A stretch of DNA of 40,638 nucleotides. It comes from Parcubacteria group bacterium GW2011_GWC2_42_12 (lineage in GTDB: Bacteria; Patescibacteriota; Patescibacteriia; Patescibacteriales; GWC2-42-12). The stretch is from NCBI GenBank assembly GCA_000997945.1, contig LCCP01000008.1:1-40638 (forward strand). Direction: 5' to 3'. How positions within the stretch are numbered: position 1 is the first letter of the stretch; each line of letters starts with the position of its first letter. The notes under the pieces were generated by a model, which worked only from the letters and a program-made list of their open reading frames with translations, ran no database searches and was not told the origin of the DNA. This document shows, in pieces, positions 23,590 to 31,745 of the stretch. Made by a program: the position numbers and the translations under genes.

Positions 23590-23979
23590 TTATGGTATAT
23601 ATTTATTAAATTCTTTCTCTTTTTCCAACCGCGCCTTCTTTTGCGGTATTCTAATGATTGTTCTATAAATAAAAAACAACCAAACTGCCAAACTAATGCC
23701 CCAGAGTAAAAACCAAAAACGAGCCGAGAGAAACGGCACCATTTCATAATTAAAAAAGGTTAAAACCAACCCAATAATAGCGTTAGTCAGAAAAAAATAG
23801 TATAAACTATTCCACAGCCCGGCATATAAGCTTTTAACCCATCTTTTTTTACCGATGCCGGCCACAACGGCTAAAATAATCAACCAGAGAATGAAACCTA
23901 AAACAATTTTCAATGAAAAACCGATAAAAACCCCTGGCCTTAAATTAAACCAAAAATTTAAGGTTAAGAAATTCCCCAT
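23590..23979 (-). CDS. small multi-pass membrane protein
   Basis: 129 residues with four probable membrane helices: FSLKIVLGFILWLIILAVVA, SLYYFFLTNAIIGLVLTFF and FWFLLWGISLAVWLFFIY, plus a weaker first segment. The tail is basic (RIPQKKARLEKEKEFNKY). The family is unrecognised. The gene lies three bases after the methyltransferase gene at 23983 and is co-transcribed with it. Confidence 0.7.
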   Translation of the reverse strand: MGNFLTLNFWFNLRPGVFIGFSLKIVLGFILWLIILAVVAGIGKKRWVKSLYAGLWNSLYYFFLTNAIIGLVLTFFNYEMVPFLSARFWFLLWGISLAVWLFFIYRTIIRIPQKKARLEKEKEFNKYIP

Positions 23980-23982
23980 AAA

Positions 23983-24537
23983 TTAAAGTTTCACATAAAT
24001 TAAGCCATAATGATACTGACCGGCCTCAAATTCTTCCTCGGGGCGCAAGCCAAATTTCTTAGCTCCGTTATCAACAAATTCTTTCTTTATCCTTTCTTCG
24101 GGTGGCGGACCGAAGGGCGCGGCGACATTCTTCCATTCCACAACTATCAACCTGCCATTTTTCTTCAACAATCTAACCGCTTCTCTTAAAATTTCCATCC
24201 GTTTATGAGATTGATGCAAAGTATTAATTAACAGGCCAACATCCAAACTGCCGGCTTCTATTCTGGTTGCGCCAAAGATTTCTAAATTACTCCAAACTGT
24301 TTTAATATTAACTAAATTTTCTGAACGCGCCCGCTTATTAATTGTTTCTAGAGCGGTTCTTAAAATATCAACCGCGTAGACCACGCCTTTCTTGCCCACC
24401 CGGCCGGCCGACGGAAAAACAAAATGGCCTGACGAGCCGCAGCCCAAATCAGCCACTCTGATTTTTTCTTCAACCCGCGCCTTATCCAAAATCAAATTAG
24501 CGTCAATCAAGCTGCTGCCGCCTATTGGTCCTAACAT
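23983..24537 (-). CDS. class I SAM-dependent methyltransferase
   Basis: 184 residues of Methyltransf_11/31 type: motif I VADLGCGSSGHFVFPSA, VYAVDILRTALETI, LINTLHQSHKRMEILREAVRLLKKNGRLIVVEWK. Similar to UbiE/arsenite-type enzymes, but the substrate cannot be read. The start at 24537 gives MLGPIGGSSLIDANLIL, typical of CPR members. Confidence 0.85.
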   Translation of the reverse strand: MLGPIGGSSLIDANLILDKARVEEKIRVADLGCGSSGHFVFPSAGRVGKKGVVYAVDILRTALETINKRARSENLVNIKTVWSNLEIFGATRIEAGSLDVGLLINTLHQSHKRMEILREAVRLLKKNGRLIVVEWKNVAAPFGPPPEERIKKEFVDNGAKKFGLRPEEEFEAGQYHYGLIYVKL

Positions 24538-24597
24538 ATAAAAGCATTATTATTTTATGACTTCATTATAAAATATTTTCTACTTTAAAACAAGCTC

Positions 24598-24698
24598 GCC
24601 CCCTTTAACAAAGGGGGCAGGGGGATTTATAATTTTATATCCGCGGTATAAATCCCCGCTCCTCCCTTCGGTCGGAGCCGCCCCTTTGTTAAAGGGGC
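24598..24698. repeat. dispersed palindromic repeat family E, copy 2
   Basis: Terminal hairpins gccccctttaacaaagggggc and gcccctttgttaaaggggc, internal gggatttat / ataaatcccc arms. It lies between the methyltransferase and RNase HII genes. Confidence 0.8.
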
Positions 24699-24706
24699 TT
24701 ATCAAT

Positions 24707-25327
24707 TTATTTAACCCGATTAAAACTTAACCGATGAATCGGGCAAGGACCACATTGCTTTAATCTTGCCAAATGATATTTTGTGCCATAGCCCTTGTGT
24801 TGGCTAAAACCGTAATTCGGATATAGTTTATCAAAATCCAACATCAGCCGATCTCTGGTTACTTTAGCGATAATGGAAGCCGCCGCAATCGTAAAAATTC
24901 TCTGATCGCCCTTAACAAAAGGTTGCTGGGGCGTTGAACAATTGGGCATTTTAATTGATCCGTCTACTATTAAAAAATCCGGTTTATTTTTCAGAGAGCT
25001 AATCGCCTTCTTCATGGCTAAAAATGCAGCTTGCAAAATATTTATCCGATCAATGGTTTTATGATCACAAACGCCCACGCCCACCTCAATAAAATGTTTT
25101 TTAATCAACTCAAATAACAATTCGCGTTTCTTGGCTGTTAATTTTTTTGAATCATTAACTTCTTTCAACTCATCATTCAGGCAAAAATTAGCCCTAATAA
25201 TCACGCAAGCGGCTACCACCGGCCCGGCTAAAGGCCCGCGTCCGGCCTCGTCCAAAGCGCCGATTATTTTATAGCCCTGTTCAAATATTTTTTTCTCTTC
25301 GGTTAAATCAAAATCCAACATAATCAA
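24707..25327 (-). CDS. rnhB: ribonuclease HII
   Basis: 206 residues; removes ribonucleotides from DNA-RNA hybrids. Metal site DEAGRG (Asp26, Glu27) and LIVDGSIKMP, then AAASIIAKVTRD, YGFSQHKGYGTKYH and GPCPIHRLSF. All family motifs are present. The start could also be at Met3. Confidence 0.97.
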   Translation of the reverse strand: MIMLDFDLTEEKKIFEQGYKIIGALDEAGRGPLAGPVVAACVIIRANFCLNDELKEVNDSKKLTAKKRELLFELIKKHFIEVGVGVCDHKTIDRINILQAAFLAMKKAISSLKNKPDFLIVDGSIKMPNCSTPQQPFVKGDQRIFTIAAASIIAKVTRDRLMLDFDKLYPNYGFSQHKGYGTKYHLARLKQCGPCPIHRLSFNRVK

Positions 25328-25374
25328 TGACCATTTGATAAATAAAAAATCGTAAAAGCAGGGGTGTTTTATCT

Positions 25375-25812
25375 TTATTTTAATCCTTGTAAAAATTCAT
25401 AGCTTGCTTGTATTTCTACTTTAAAGTCTTCATCTTTAGACTCTTTATAATATTCGATAAGTTTAGCAAAAAAATTCCTCCTATATTCTAAATATTCTTG
25501 TCTGATTTCTTCAGACATTACTGCCAATTCCCGTTTTAATGCTTCTACGCATCTCCCTTTTACGCCTTTTAATTCTGTAAATTCAACAATTTCATGAATC
25601 AATTGTGGGGCTCTAAACTTTTCAGGAACATCTTCTGAAATAAAAAGATGTTCTCCGTTTGGGTAACCCAAAAACCCAGGCAGCGTTGGCGCCAATTCCC
25701 TTTTTAAAACTGTATAGGGGAATTTTTTGCCTCCATGCTCTATTTCGTTTGTCGCAACCTCGTTAGTTCTGATCCAGTCTGGGCGCGTGTCTAGTGTTGG
25801 CTCTTTTTCCAT
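25375..25812 (-). CDS. hypothetical protein with HExxE motif
   Basis: 145 residues from the ATG at 25812; the longer frame to 25848 crosses a terminator. Soluble, with no signal peptide. PGFLGYPNGEHLFISEDVPEKFRAPQLIHEIVEFTELKG places HEIVE in a helix after a beta strand, a layout like small zinc peptidases, but the third ligand is unclear. The C-terminal half is helical and charged. Function unknown. Confidence 0.65.
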   Translation of the reverse strand: MEKEPTLDTRPDWIRTNEVATNEIEHGGKKFPYTVLKRELAPTLPGFLGYPNGEHLFISEDVPEKFRAPQLIHEIVEFTELKGVKGRCVEALKRELAVMSEEIRQEYLEYRRNFFAKLIEYYKESKDEDFKVEIQASYEFLQGLK

Positions 25813-25829
25813 AATTATAAAATTAAAAA

Positions 25830-25864
25830 ATGATTTACCCCGCCGCAAGCGGACGGGGTAAATG
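25830..25864 (-). terminator. trxB terminator
   Basis: Stem atttaccccg.ccgc / gcgg.acggggtaaat, followed on the minus strand by a T run. Confidence 0.7.
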
Positions 25865-25882
25865 ACTAATAAAATTTTATTT

Positions 25883-25912
25883 CAGCTAACTGCCACTAAC
25901 TGCATAAATCCT
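25883..25912. repeat. remnant of repeat family A (right end only)
   Basis: cagctaactgcc...tgcataaatcct resembles the right arm of family A (cagccaactgc...tgcgtaagtcct). The same downstream bases, tataattta, recur after 20999. Confidence 0.45.
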
Positions 25913-25920
25913 ATAATTTA

Positions 25921-26832
25921 TTATTTCCTATTCTGTAAATATTTATAAGCCGACAAGGCCGCGACCGCGCCCTGGCCGCAGCCGATGATAATTTGCTTGA
26001 ATTCGCTTTGCGTGACATCGCCGGCCGCGAACATGCCAGCAAGACTGGTTTTACCGCTTAGGTCCACAATAACCTGCCCTTTACTATCCCTTTTAACCAA
26101 ATCTATCACTAAATCAGTTTCCGGCTCATGACCAATTTCCACAAACAAGCCATTTACTTCTAATGCTTTAGTTTTTTGGTTAACTATATTTATTACTTTT
26201 ATTTTTTCCAGCTTATTTTTGCCTAATATTTCAATAATTTCACTATCCATCATGATTTTAATATTCTTTTTGTCTTTAACTCTATCCGCTAAAATTTCAA
26301 ACCCCTTGAATTTTGATTTTCTATAAATTAGATAAACCAGACTGGCGATCTTAGACATGACCCCAGCCGCGTCCAAGGCCGCATTGCCGCCGCCAACCAC
26401 AGCCACGGTTTTCTCTTTAAAAAATAATCCATCACAATTAGCGCAATAACTGATGCCTTGACCAATTAATTCTTTTTCATTAGGCAAGTTCAAAGATTTT
26501 GGCGCCAACCCCATGGCTATAATCACGGTTTTAGTATCATATTTTCCCTTGTTTGTTCCAACCGCAAAATTACCATTGTCCAGTCTGGTGATTTTATTTA
26601 CTCCTTCCGACCGTATTTCCACGCCAAAACTCCTGGCCTGTTCCAACATGTTATTGGCTAAATTTGGCCCTTTTATTGACTTTATACCTGGATAATTTTC
26701 TATATCAGAGGTCCAAATAACCTGGCCACCAATATTCTTAGAAATAACCAAAGTCTTCATCATGCGCCTTGAGGCATAGATAGCGGCAGTTAGACCGGTT
26801 GGCCCAGCGCCGATAATTATAGTATCAAACAT
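25921..26832 (-). CDS. trxB: thioredoxin reductase
   Basis: 303 residues. FAD site GAGPTGLTAAIYASRR, redox pair CANC in YCANCDGLFF, NAD(P)H site VAVVGGGNAALDAAG, and the C-terminal FAD motif GMFAAGDVT. Passes electrons to the TrxA encoded just upstream at 27000. The last base of trxA and the trxB start are 168 bases apart, with two hairpins between. The active-site spacing residues (CANC, not CATC) vary in the family. Confidence 0.96.
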   Translation of the reverse strand: MFDTIIIGAGPTGLTAAIYASRRMMKTLVISKNIGGQVIWTSDIENYPGIKSIKGPNLANNMLEQARSFGVEIRSEGVNKITRLDNGNFAVGTNKGKYDTKTVIIAMGLAPKSLNLPNEKELIGQGISYCANCDGLFFKEKTVAVVGGGNAALDAAGVMSKIASLVYLIYRKSKFKGFEILADRVKDKKNIKIMMDSEIIEILGKNKLEKIKVINIVNQKTKALEVNGLFVEIGHEPETDLVIDLVKRDSKGQVIVDLSGKTSLAGMFAAGDVTQSEFKQIIIGCGQGAVAALSAYKYLQNRK

Positions 26833-26928
26833 ACTTTTTTATTAATTTTAAATTAAAAAAATACTGTATTTATCCACAATGTTTACACTTAGAGCGTTTT
26901 GGCTAATATTAAATAACCATCATTAGTA

Positions 26929-26996
26929 AAGTCCACAGGAATGTGGACTTATCTACTTAACTTAAAAAAAAGTAAAGTCCACAGGAATGTAGACTT
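26929..26996 (-). terminator. twin hairpins between trxA and trxB
   Basis: Two copies of agtaaagtccacaggaatgt, each forming aagtccaca-ggaa-tgtggactt (26929-26950, and 26975-26996 with one mismatch). On the minus strand the trxA-proximal copy is followed by tactttttttt and should terminate trxA. A perfect TTATCCACA lies at 26870-26878. Confidence 0.6.
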
Positions 26997-26999
26997 AAG

Positions 27000-27314
27000 T
27001 CATTCGCTTTTATCAATCAACCGTATCAACTCTTCCTTATCACAATACCCGGCCTTCTTAACAGCCACTTTACCATTCTTAAATACCAAGAAGGTTGGAA
27101 TGCTCATAACATTATATTTAGAAGCAATCTCTTGATTTTCATCAATATTCAATTTACCAATCTTGACCTTCTTGTCTTTATATTCATTAATTATTTCGTC
27201 GATGATCGGTGCCATCATCTGGCAAGGACCGCACCAGGGCGCGAAAAAATCAACTAAAACTAGGCCGGCATTATCTTCGACTTCTTGCTTAAAGTTATCT
27301 TTGTTAAATATCAT
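27000..27314 (-). CDS. trxA: thioredoxin
   Basis: 104 residues, full length. Active site FFAPWCGPCQMMAPI, followed by KIGKLNIDENQEIASKYNVMSIPTFLVFKNGK with the cis-Pro. Cytosolic disulfide reductant. An imperfect palindrome agttctaaatagaac sits just before the ATG (27320-27334). Confidence 0.97.
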   Translation of the reverse strand: MIFNKDNFKQEVEDNAGLVLVDFFAPWCGPCQMMAPIIDEIINEYKDKKVKIGKLNIDENQEIASKYNVMSIPTFLVFKNGKVAVKKAGYCDKEELIRLIDKSE

Positions 27315-27407
27315 ATCTTTTAGTTCTAAATAGAACGATTATTAGATTAACTTAAAAAATTCCTTGACAGAACGATTCGAGATACGCTTCGTGTATAACT
27401 GGATAAA

Positions 27408-27743
27408 TTAATATAATTGACCACCTACTATTGCCTTATCAATATCAGGAACAATAAGAATACATTCTTTGTTACTGTCTGGTACGCCTAAAGTAAGAAC
27501 CTCGGATAAAAATGGACCTATTTGTCGTGGAGGAAAATTTACTATTCCTAATACCAACTTACCTCGCAGTTGCTCCTTCGTGTAATGTTTTACCAGTTGC
27601 GCGCTTGAAGTCTTAACGCCAATTTCACCGCCAAAATCAATTTTAAGTTTATAGGATGGTTTCTTTGCTTCTAGAAAATTTTCCACTCCAATAATTTTAC
27701 CCACTCTTATATCTAATTTTTTGAAATCGTCGTATGTTGCCAT
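27408..27743 (-). CDS. csaA: CsaA-like tRNA-binding domain protein
   Basis: 111 residues, a free-standing EMAP/MetRS-beta OB fold: FKKLDIRVGKIIGVENFLEA, YKLKIDFGGEIGVKTSSAQL, LRGKLVLGIVNFPPRQIGPFLSEVLTLG. CsaA binds tRNA and has been called a secretion chaperone. Confidence 0.92.
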   Translation of the reverse strand: MATYDDFKKLDIRVGKIIGVENFLEAKKPSYKLKIDFGGEIGVKTSSAQLVKHYTKEQLRGKLVLGIVNFPPRQIGPFLSEVLTLGVPDSNKECILIVPDIDKAIVGGQLY

Positions 27744-27766
27744 AGATATTTGGAATTTGTTATAAG

Positions 27767-27837
27767 TGGACCTAGGGAGAATCGGACTCCCGCCTCATCC
27801 ATGCCATGGACGCGTAATGCCACTTTACTATAGGCCC
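27767..27837 (-). tRNA. tRNA-Ala (GGC)
   Basis: 71 nt. Acceptor GGGCCTA / TAGGTCC contains the G3-U70 pair that identifies alanine tRNA. D arm GTAA...TTAC, anticodon loop ATGGCAT (GGC), T arm GGGAG-TCCGATT-CTCCC. CCA is not encoded. The T loop has C instead of T at its second position. Confidence 0.9.
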
Positions 27838-27993
27838 ATTTTATACAAAATTTATGACAAAATTATATTTAACATTAGCCAAACTACTTAAAACTTTCCT
27901 TTAATCTTAGCCAAAATTCTATTATTTAATCTAATATTAGCTAAAGTTTTAACATATTTTTAATCTACTAAATTTAAAATTATAAATCTTATG

Positions 27994-28065
27994 TGTCCCC
28001 ACCAAGAATCGAACTTGGGTCTAGGGCTTAGGAGTCCCTTGTTCTATCCACTGAACTATGAGGAC
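27994..28065 (-). tRNA. tRNA-Arg (CCT)
   Basis: 72 nt. Acceptor GTCCTCA / TGGGGAC, D arm GTTCAGTGGATAGAAC, anticodon loop CTCCTAA (CCT) on a stem with a terminal A-G mismatch, T arm CCAAGTTCGATTCTTGG. CCA is not encoded. Confidence 0.9.
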
Positions 28066-28084
28066 GTCAGGCGAGTCGGGCGGG

Positions 28085-28105
28085 TATCCACTGAACTACG
28101 AGGGC
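28085..28105 (-). pseudogene. duplicated 5' end of tRNA-Arg
   Basis: 21 bases repeat the tRNA-Arg 5' end (28045-28065) exactly 40 bases away, with two changes (tatccactgaactacgaggg). It covers the acceptor strand and half of the D arm, so it cannot fold as a tRNA. Confidence 0.7.
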
Positions 28106-28231
28106 AAAAAAATATTTACCGCCATTTCAGTCGCGGTTAAAGACTAAAAATTAATCGCTGTAAACTATGTTAAATTTATGATAACTTAATTATTTTGTTT
28201 TGACAAACCTCTAAGCATCGCCTAAGATTAA

Positions 28232-28317
28232 GGGGGTTATCACTGAATATTCTTGCGAGCATAAATTTTCATAATTTGAGGAAATTTAGACCGCAGACGA
28301 CCTTCGGAGATAGCCCC
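28232..28317. repeat. dispersed palindromic repeat family B, copy 2 (short)
   Basis: gggggttatcactgaatattc, then ataaattttcataatttgag and gaaatttagaccgcagacg, ending ggagatagcccc. The order and wording match 22715-22874 with the centre deleted. Confidence 0.7.
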
Positions 28318-28357
28318 GAAATAGTTAAATTCTATAATAACACTAACGATATATTCT

Positions 28358-28750
28358 ATGTTCAACAAGCAAAGTCAAGGAGGAACATCAAACGAATTTG
28401 AAACTGTCATCGGCCTTTCAGTTAAAGTCAAAGGTGACTTTAACGCTCAGGGGAATGTCATTGTGGAAGGCATGGTTGACGGTAATCTAAAAACCGCCGG
28501 TAATTTAGAGGTGGGAGAAAAAGCTAAAGTGACAGCCAACATAGAAGCTAGAGAGGCTAAAATCGGCGGCGAGATCAGGGGCAATGTTAAAATCAAGGGC
28601 TTCTTAGAAATCACTGCCGCGGCCAAAGTCTTTGGCGATATTGAAGCCGCCGCCATTTCGATTGAACGCGGAGCGACTTTCAACGGCAAATGCGTCATGC
28701 CAACCGGAGTAGAGGACATCAAAAAAATAAACAAAGAAAAACTAAATTAA
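28358..28750 (+). CDS. bactofilin (polymer-forming cytoskeletal protein)
   Basis: 130 residues. A right-handed beta-helix of short rungs: VIGLSVKVKGDFNAQGNVIVEGMVDGNL, LEVGEKAKVTANIEAREAKIGGEIRGNV, TAAAKVFGDIEAAAISIERGATFNGKC. The tails are short, as in bactofilins. They form stable filaments that place cell-wall enzymes. A TATAAT at 28333-28338 precedes the ATG. Confidence 0.93.
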   Translation: MFNKQSQGGTSNEFETVIGLSVKVKGDFNAQGNVIVEGMVDGNLKTAGNLEVGEKAKVTANIEAREAKIGGEIRGNVKIKGFLEITAAAKVFGDIEAAAISIERGATFNGKCVMPTGVEDIKKINKEKLN

Positions 28751-28771
28751 TTAGCAATAAATGACTAAAGA

Positions 28772-28915
28772 CGGCCGAACAAAGTTTTTGTTTTTTCTCT
28801 TAAAACAAAATTTGAGTATTTTTTTTCAAAATTATTTTATATTAAAGATAGGTTGAATAATTTTAAAAAAAATAATACAATTTTGTCTGCGCTCAAAAAC
28901 AAAACCTTTGTCCGG
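28772..28915. repeat. dispersed palindromic repeat family C, copy 2
   Basis: Arms cggccgaacaaagtttttg / aaaacctttgtccgg, inner cttaaaacaaaatttgagtattttttt with its partner aaaataatacaattttgtc, then the tag tgcgctcaaaa shared with 23547-23557. Confidence 0.7.
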
Positions 28916-28946
28916 CAAAACTAATCAATCAAAAACTGTCTGAAAC

Positions 28947-29696
28947 ATGAACATTTTTATCTACGATTCTTTCTTGAATCAAAAAAAATACGACCGCCTG
29001 CTGGCGAAGATAGAAACCAGAATTACTGATCTAGGATTAAATGGCAAGATTTCCCGCTTAAGCTTAATGAGAAATATCGGCGACACGGTTGAAAATGAAC
29101 TTAAACGAGGCGCTAAAACCATTATTGCCGTAGGTAATAATGAAACTGTCAATCAGATAATTAACTCTTTAGCCGGTAGCGCCGTACCCCTAGGTATCAT
29201 ACCGATTGGAGAGGAAAATAACGATATCGCCCGCGGATTGGGCATTGAATCGGTTGATCAGGCCTGCGCTGTTTTGTCGGCTCGGCTCTTGGCTCGACTG
29301 GATTTAGGGCTGGCTAACCAAACCTATTTTCTAAGCAGCGCCGCCATAGAGAATCGAGGCACAATAGTTGATATGAGCGACGATTACACGGTTGAAACCA
29401 CTAAAACCGGACTAATTCATGTCCTTAATTTGGCTAACCCGAAAATCAAGCTGCCGCCAAAAGTTAAAATTGCGCCTGACGACGGAATTTTAGAATTAGT
29501 TATTAGCACCCAGAACAAAAAAAACCTCTTTGCTAAACCAGACGACCAATCAATCTTTAAAATTAAAAAAATTGTTATTAACAACCCTAAGACCAAGTTA
29601 GTTCTAGACGGCGCCGTCTCCATAACCACGCCGGCAACTATCACAGTAGTCAAGCAAAACTTAAATGTTATAGTTGGCAAGAATAGAAATTTTTAA
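28947..29696 (+). CDS. diacylglycerol-kinase-fold protein with degenerate catalytic motif
   Basis: 249 residues. The N-terminal domain follows DAGK/YegS: IIAVGNNETVNQIINSL, LGIIPIGEENNDIARGLGI, then a beta-rich C-terminal domain ending TPATITVVKQNLNVIVG. The nucleotide-binding GGDGT is GNNET here, and GTxND is GEENND. Lipid kinases need the GGDG loop, so kinase activity is uncertain. The protein is also shorter than the usual 290-330 residues. It may bind lipid or nucleotide in a non-enzymatic role. Confidence 0.75.
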   Translation: MNIFIYDSFLNQKKYDRLLAKIETRITDLGLNGKISRLSLMRNIGDTVENELKRGAKTIIAVGNNETVNQIINSLAGSAVPLGIIPIGEENNDIARGLGIESVDQACAVLSARLLARLDLGLANQTYFLSSAAIENRGTIVDMSDDYTVETTKTGLIHVLNLANPKIKLPPKVKIAPDDGILELVISTQNKKNLFAKPDDQSIFKIKKIVINNPKTKLVLDGAVSITTPATITVVKQNLNVIVGKNRNF

Positions 29697-29723
29697 ATTT
29701 GCAAAATTTGCACAAAATTTTAT

Positions 29724-30440
29724 TTATATCTTCTCTTTCTGCTTAAACAGATACATCTGCTGCAAGGCGGTTAAAACCGTGGTTACCAGCCAATAGAGAG
29801 CCAAACCGCCCGGGAAGGTCATGCCGATGACCACGGTTAGAATCGGCATCATATAGAGCATCTGCTTATTCATGATAGTCATCATATCCTCGTCTTTAGC
29901 GCCAGGAGTTTTAACTTCCGGCCGCTTAGTAACCATCATCTTGGCTTGCCAAAACTGGGCTGCGCCGGCCAAAACCGCTAGAACCAAATTGGGCTTTGCT
30001 AAATTAATAAACCCTAAAGAAATCGCATTAATTGTTCCGGGATTATAAATAAAAGAGTAGATATCGTTCAGCGCCTGATTACTTAAACCGTCTCTAAAAA
30101 CGATAAAAACCGCCCAAAGAAAGGGGAGTTGAATTAAGAGGGGCAAACAAGAAGAAAATGGATTAACCTTTTCCTGCTTATACAGTTGCATCATGGCTCG
30201 CCCTTGTTCCTCTTTATTATTAGCATATTTCTTTTTAAATTCATCAATTTTCGGCTGCAAAGTCTGTAAGGACTTCTGCGATTTGATTGATTGCTTTGAT
30301 AAAGGCAATAAAATCAGCTTAATAATCACGGTCATGGCGATAATGGCTAAGCCAATATCATGACCCGGGATGACATTATACAAAAAAACCAATAAATTTA
30401 AAATTGGTTCATAAAAAATTACATGGAAAAGTTGAGTCAT
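29724..30440 (-). CDS. yidC: membrane protein insertase YidC
   Basis: 238 residues, the short Gram-positive/CPR form without the periplasmic P1 domain. Five membrane segments; core ILLPLSKQSIKSQKSLQTLQPKIDEFKKKYANNKEEQ, FSSCLPLLIQLPFLWAVFIVF, TFPGGLALYWLVTTVLTALQQ. Inserts proteins into the membrane with or without Sec. It follows yidD on the minus strand. Confidence 0.97.
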   Translation of the reverse strand: MTQLFHVIFYEPILNLLVFLYNVIPGHDIGLAIIAMTVIIKLILLPLSKQSIKSQKSLQTLQPKIDEFKKKYANNKEEQGRAMMQLYKQEKVNPFSSCLPLLIQLPFLWAVFIVFRDGLSNQALNDIYSFIYNPGTINAISLGFINLAKPNLVLAVLAGAAQFWQAKMMVTKRPEVKTPGAKDEDMMTIMNKQMLYMMPILTVVIGMTFPGGLALYWLVTTVLTALQQMYLFKQKEKI

Positions 30441-30464
30441 ATATAATAATTTACCTAGAAATCC

Positions 30465-30713
30465 TTATTTCACCGGATCAAAACCGCCTGAATTAAACGG
30501 ATTACATCGTAAAACTCGCCAAAAGGCCTTAACTCCGCCTTTAAAAAGTCCATATTTTTCTACTGCCTGAATCGCGTACTCCGAGCAAGTGGGGGAAAAA
30601 CGGCAAAAGCCATGCGGATAAAAAAATTTAAAGATACCATGGTCAAAAGAAAGCGTTTTTTGGTAAACTTTTAAAATTTTTACCGCTAAATAGCGCGGGT
30701 AAAATTTAAACAT
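30465..30713 (-). CDS. yidD: membrane insertion efficiency factor YidD
   Basis: 82 residues. [40 protein letters not shown] and GFDPV are the family hallmarks. Lies between rnpA and yidC, its universal position. Confidence 0.97.
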   Translation of the reverse strand: MFKFYPRYLAVKILKVYQKTLSFDHGIFKFFYPHGFCRFSPTCSEYAIQAVEKYGLFKGGVKAFWRVLRCNPFNSGGFDPVK

Positions 30714-30720
30714 AACGCTA

Positions 30721-31062
30721 TTATTTAAAAATTTTCAATTTCGTAAAAATTCTCTCCAATTCACCTGCCACGATTTTATATTCCTGATTTATAAAACAGG
30801 GCCGAGCCATAATCGCTAAATCAAGGCCTGATTTTAACTTTTTGTCCAGCCCTCTTATCGCTTGTTTAATTCGCCTTTTCAATTTATTCCTTTCTGTGGC
30901 TTTTTTGCTAACCTTAGAACTAATTACAATACCAAAACGGTTAAAATCTAACTGATTAGCTAAAATCATCGCGCCAAGAAATTTAGTGTAATAAGGTCGG
31001 CCTTGCTTAAAGACTTTCTCAAAATCTTTTTGTTTAACTAAGCGATGCGATTTGACTAGCAT
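30721..31062 (-). CDS. rnpA: ribonuclease P protein component
   Basis: 113 residues. [48 protein letters not shown] (the RNR signature region). Assists the RNA subunit in tRNA 5' processing; ends seven bases before yidD. Confidence 0.97.
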   Translation of the reverse strand: MLVKSHRLVKQKDFEKVFKQGRPYYTKFLGAMILANQLDFNRFGIVISSKVSKKATERNKLKRRIKQAIRGLDKKLKSGLDLAIMARPCFINQEYKIVAGELERIFTKLKIFK

Positions 31063-31085
31063 ATTGTTATTAGAAAGAAAATGCT

Positions 31086-31114
31086 AAAAAAATACTCAAA
31101 TTTCATCTTAAGTC
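31086..31114. repeat. half copy of repeat family C
   Basis: aaaaatactcaaatttcatctta is the inverse of taagatgaaatttgggcgattttt in copy 1. It lies in the rnpA-rpmH gap. Confidence 0.55.
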
Positions 31115-31163
31115 CAAAATCACCCTCCTGCCCCAGCTACTTGCGCATGTTTATATAAAACGC

Positions 31164-31301
31164 TTATTTACTTAATCTTTTTCTCCCCTTGGCCCTTCTT
31201 CTTTTTATAACGGCGCGGCCATTCTTGGTCAGTCTTCGCTTTCTAAAACCATGTTTTCTCTTGGCTCTCTTTTTATTTGGTTGATAAGTTCTTTTTGGCA
31301 T
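31164..31301 (-). CDS. rpmH: 50S ribosomal protein bL34
   Basis: 45 residues from the ATG at 31301 ([19 protein letters not shown]); an upstream in-frame ATG at 31346 is not conserved in the family. Highly basic and full length. First gene of the rpmH-rnpA-yidD-yidC operon, divergent from dnaA. Confidence 0.97.
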   Translation of the reverse strand: MPKRTYQPNKKRAKRKHGFRKRRLTKNGRAVIKRRRAKGRKRLSK

Positions 31302-31374
31302 AAATAATTTAAAAAATAATTTTTTTATCTCTAACCAACATAACATTTAAACCGCCTCAAGTCAATTAAAACTC

Positions 31375-31445
31375 TTTTCCACTCTTTATTCACAGCTTGT
31401 AAACTTTTTCTCTGTTTTCTATTTATTTTTTTACTGTTATAATTG
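31375..31445. other. candidate origin element upstream of dnaA
   Basis: TTATTCACA (31386-31394), one base from the DnaA-box consensus, and TTTTCCACT just before it. They are followed by an AT-rich tract (31404-31445) with TATAAT at 31438-31443. The spot is where minus-strand and plus-strand genes diverge. The remaining bases to 31546 hold an imperfect inverted repeat gagaacattgaat/attcaacattctc (31488-31517). Confidence 0.5.
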
Positions 31446-31546
31446 CCCTAGTCGCCTAACAAGAGATCCCTCGCTCTTCTCGGGACGAGAACATTGAATA
31501 GTTATTCAACATTCTCGATTTGACTTTCGCAAAAAATGTTATATTC

Positions 31547-31653
31547 AGGACTTACGCGCTTAAAAAATATTTTTCAGGGCAGTTGGCTGAAGTTAGTAAT
31601 TTTTTCGTTGCGGAACTCGCTTCGCTCAAACAGTCCTCACTTCCGTAAGTCCT
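31547..31653. repeat. dispersed palindromic repeat family A, copy 3 (right arm deleted, core inverted)
   Basis: Left arm aggacttacgcg, cagttggctgaagttagtaa, then the core in reverse orientation (cgttgcggaactcgcttcgc, cagtcctcactt), joined directly to ccgtaagtcct. The inner right arm is missing. Just upstream of dnaA. Confidence 0.8.
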
Positions 31654-31745
31654 AATATTATTAAATAAATCCCGCGCTAAATCTGGCGCGGACGCAAACT
31701 ACTTCTTTTGGTGGCTGATAGTTTAAATCACAATCTCCCCGGCTT

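Noticed and set aside
26870-26878. Perfect DnaA box TTATCCACA near trxB, possible origin
   Set aside because: A single box, far from the divergence of gene directions and without an AT-rich tract cluster; chance is likely.
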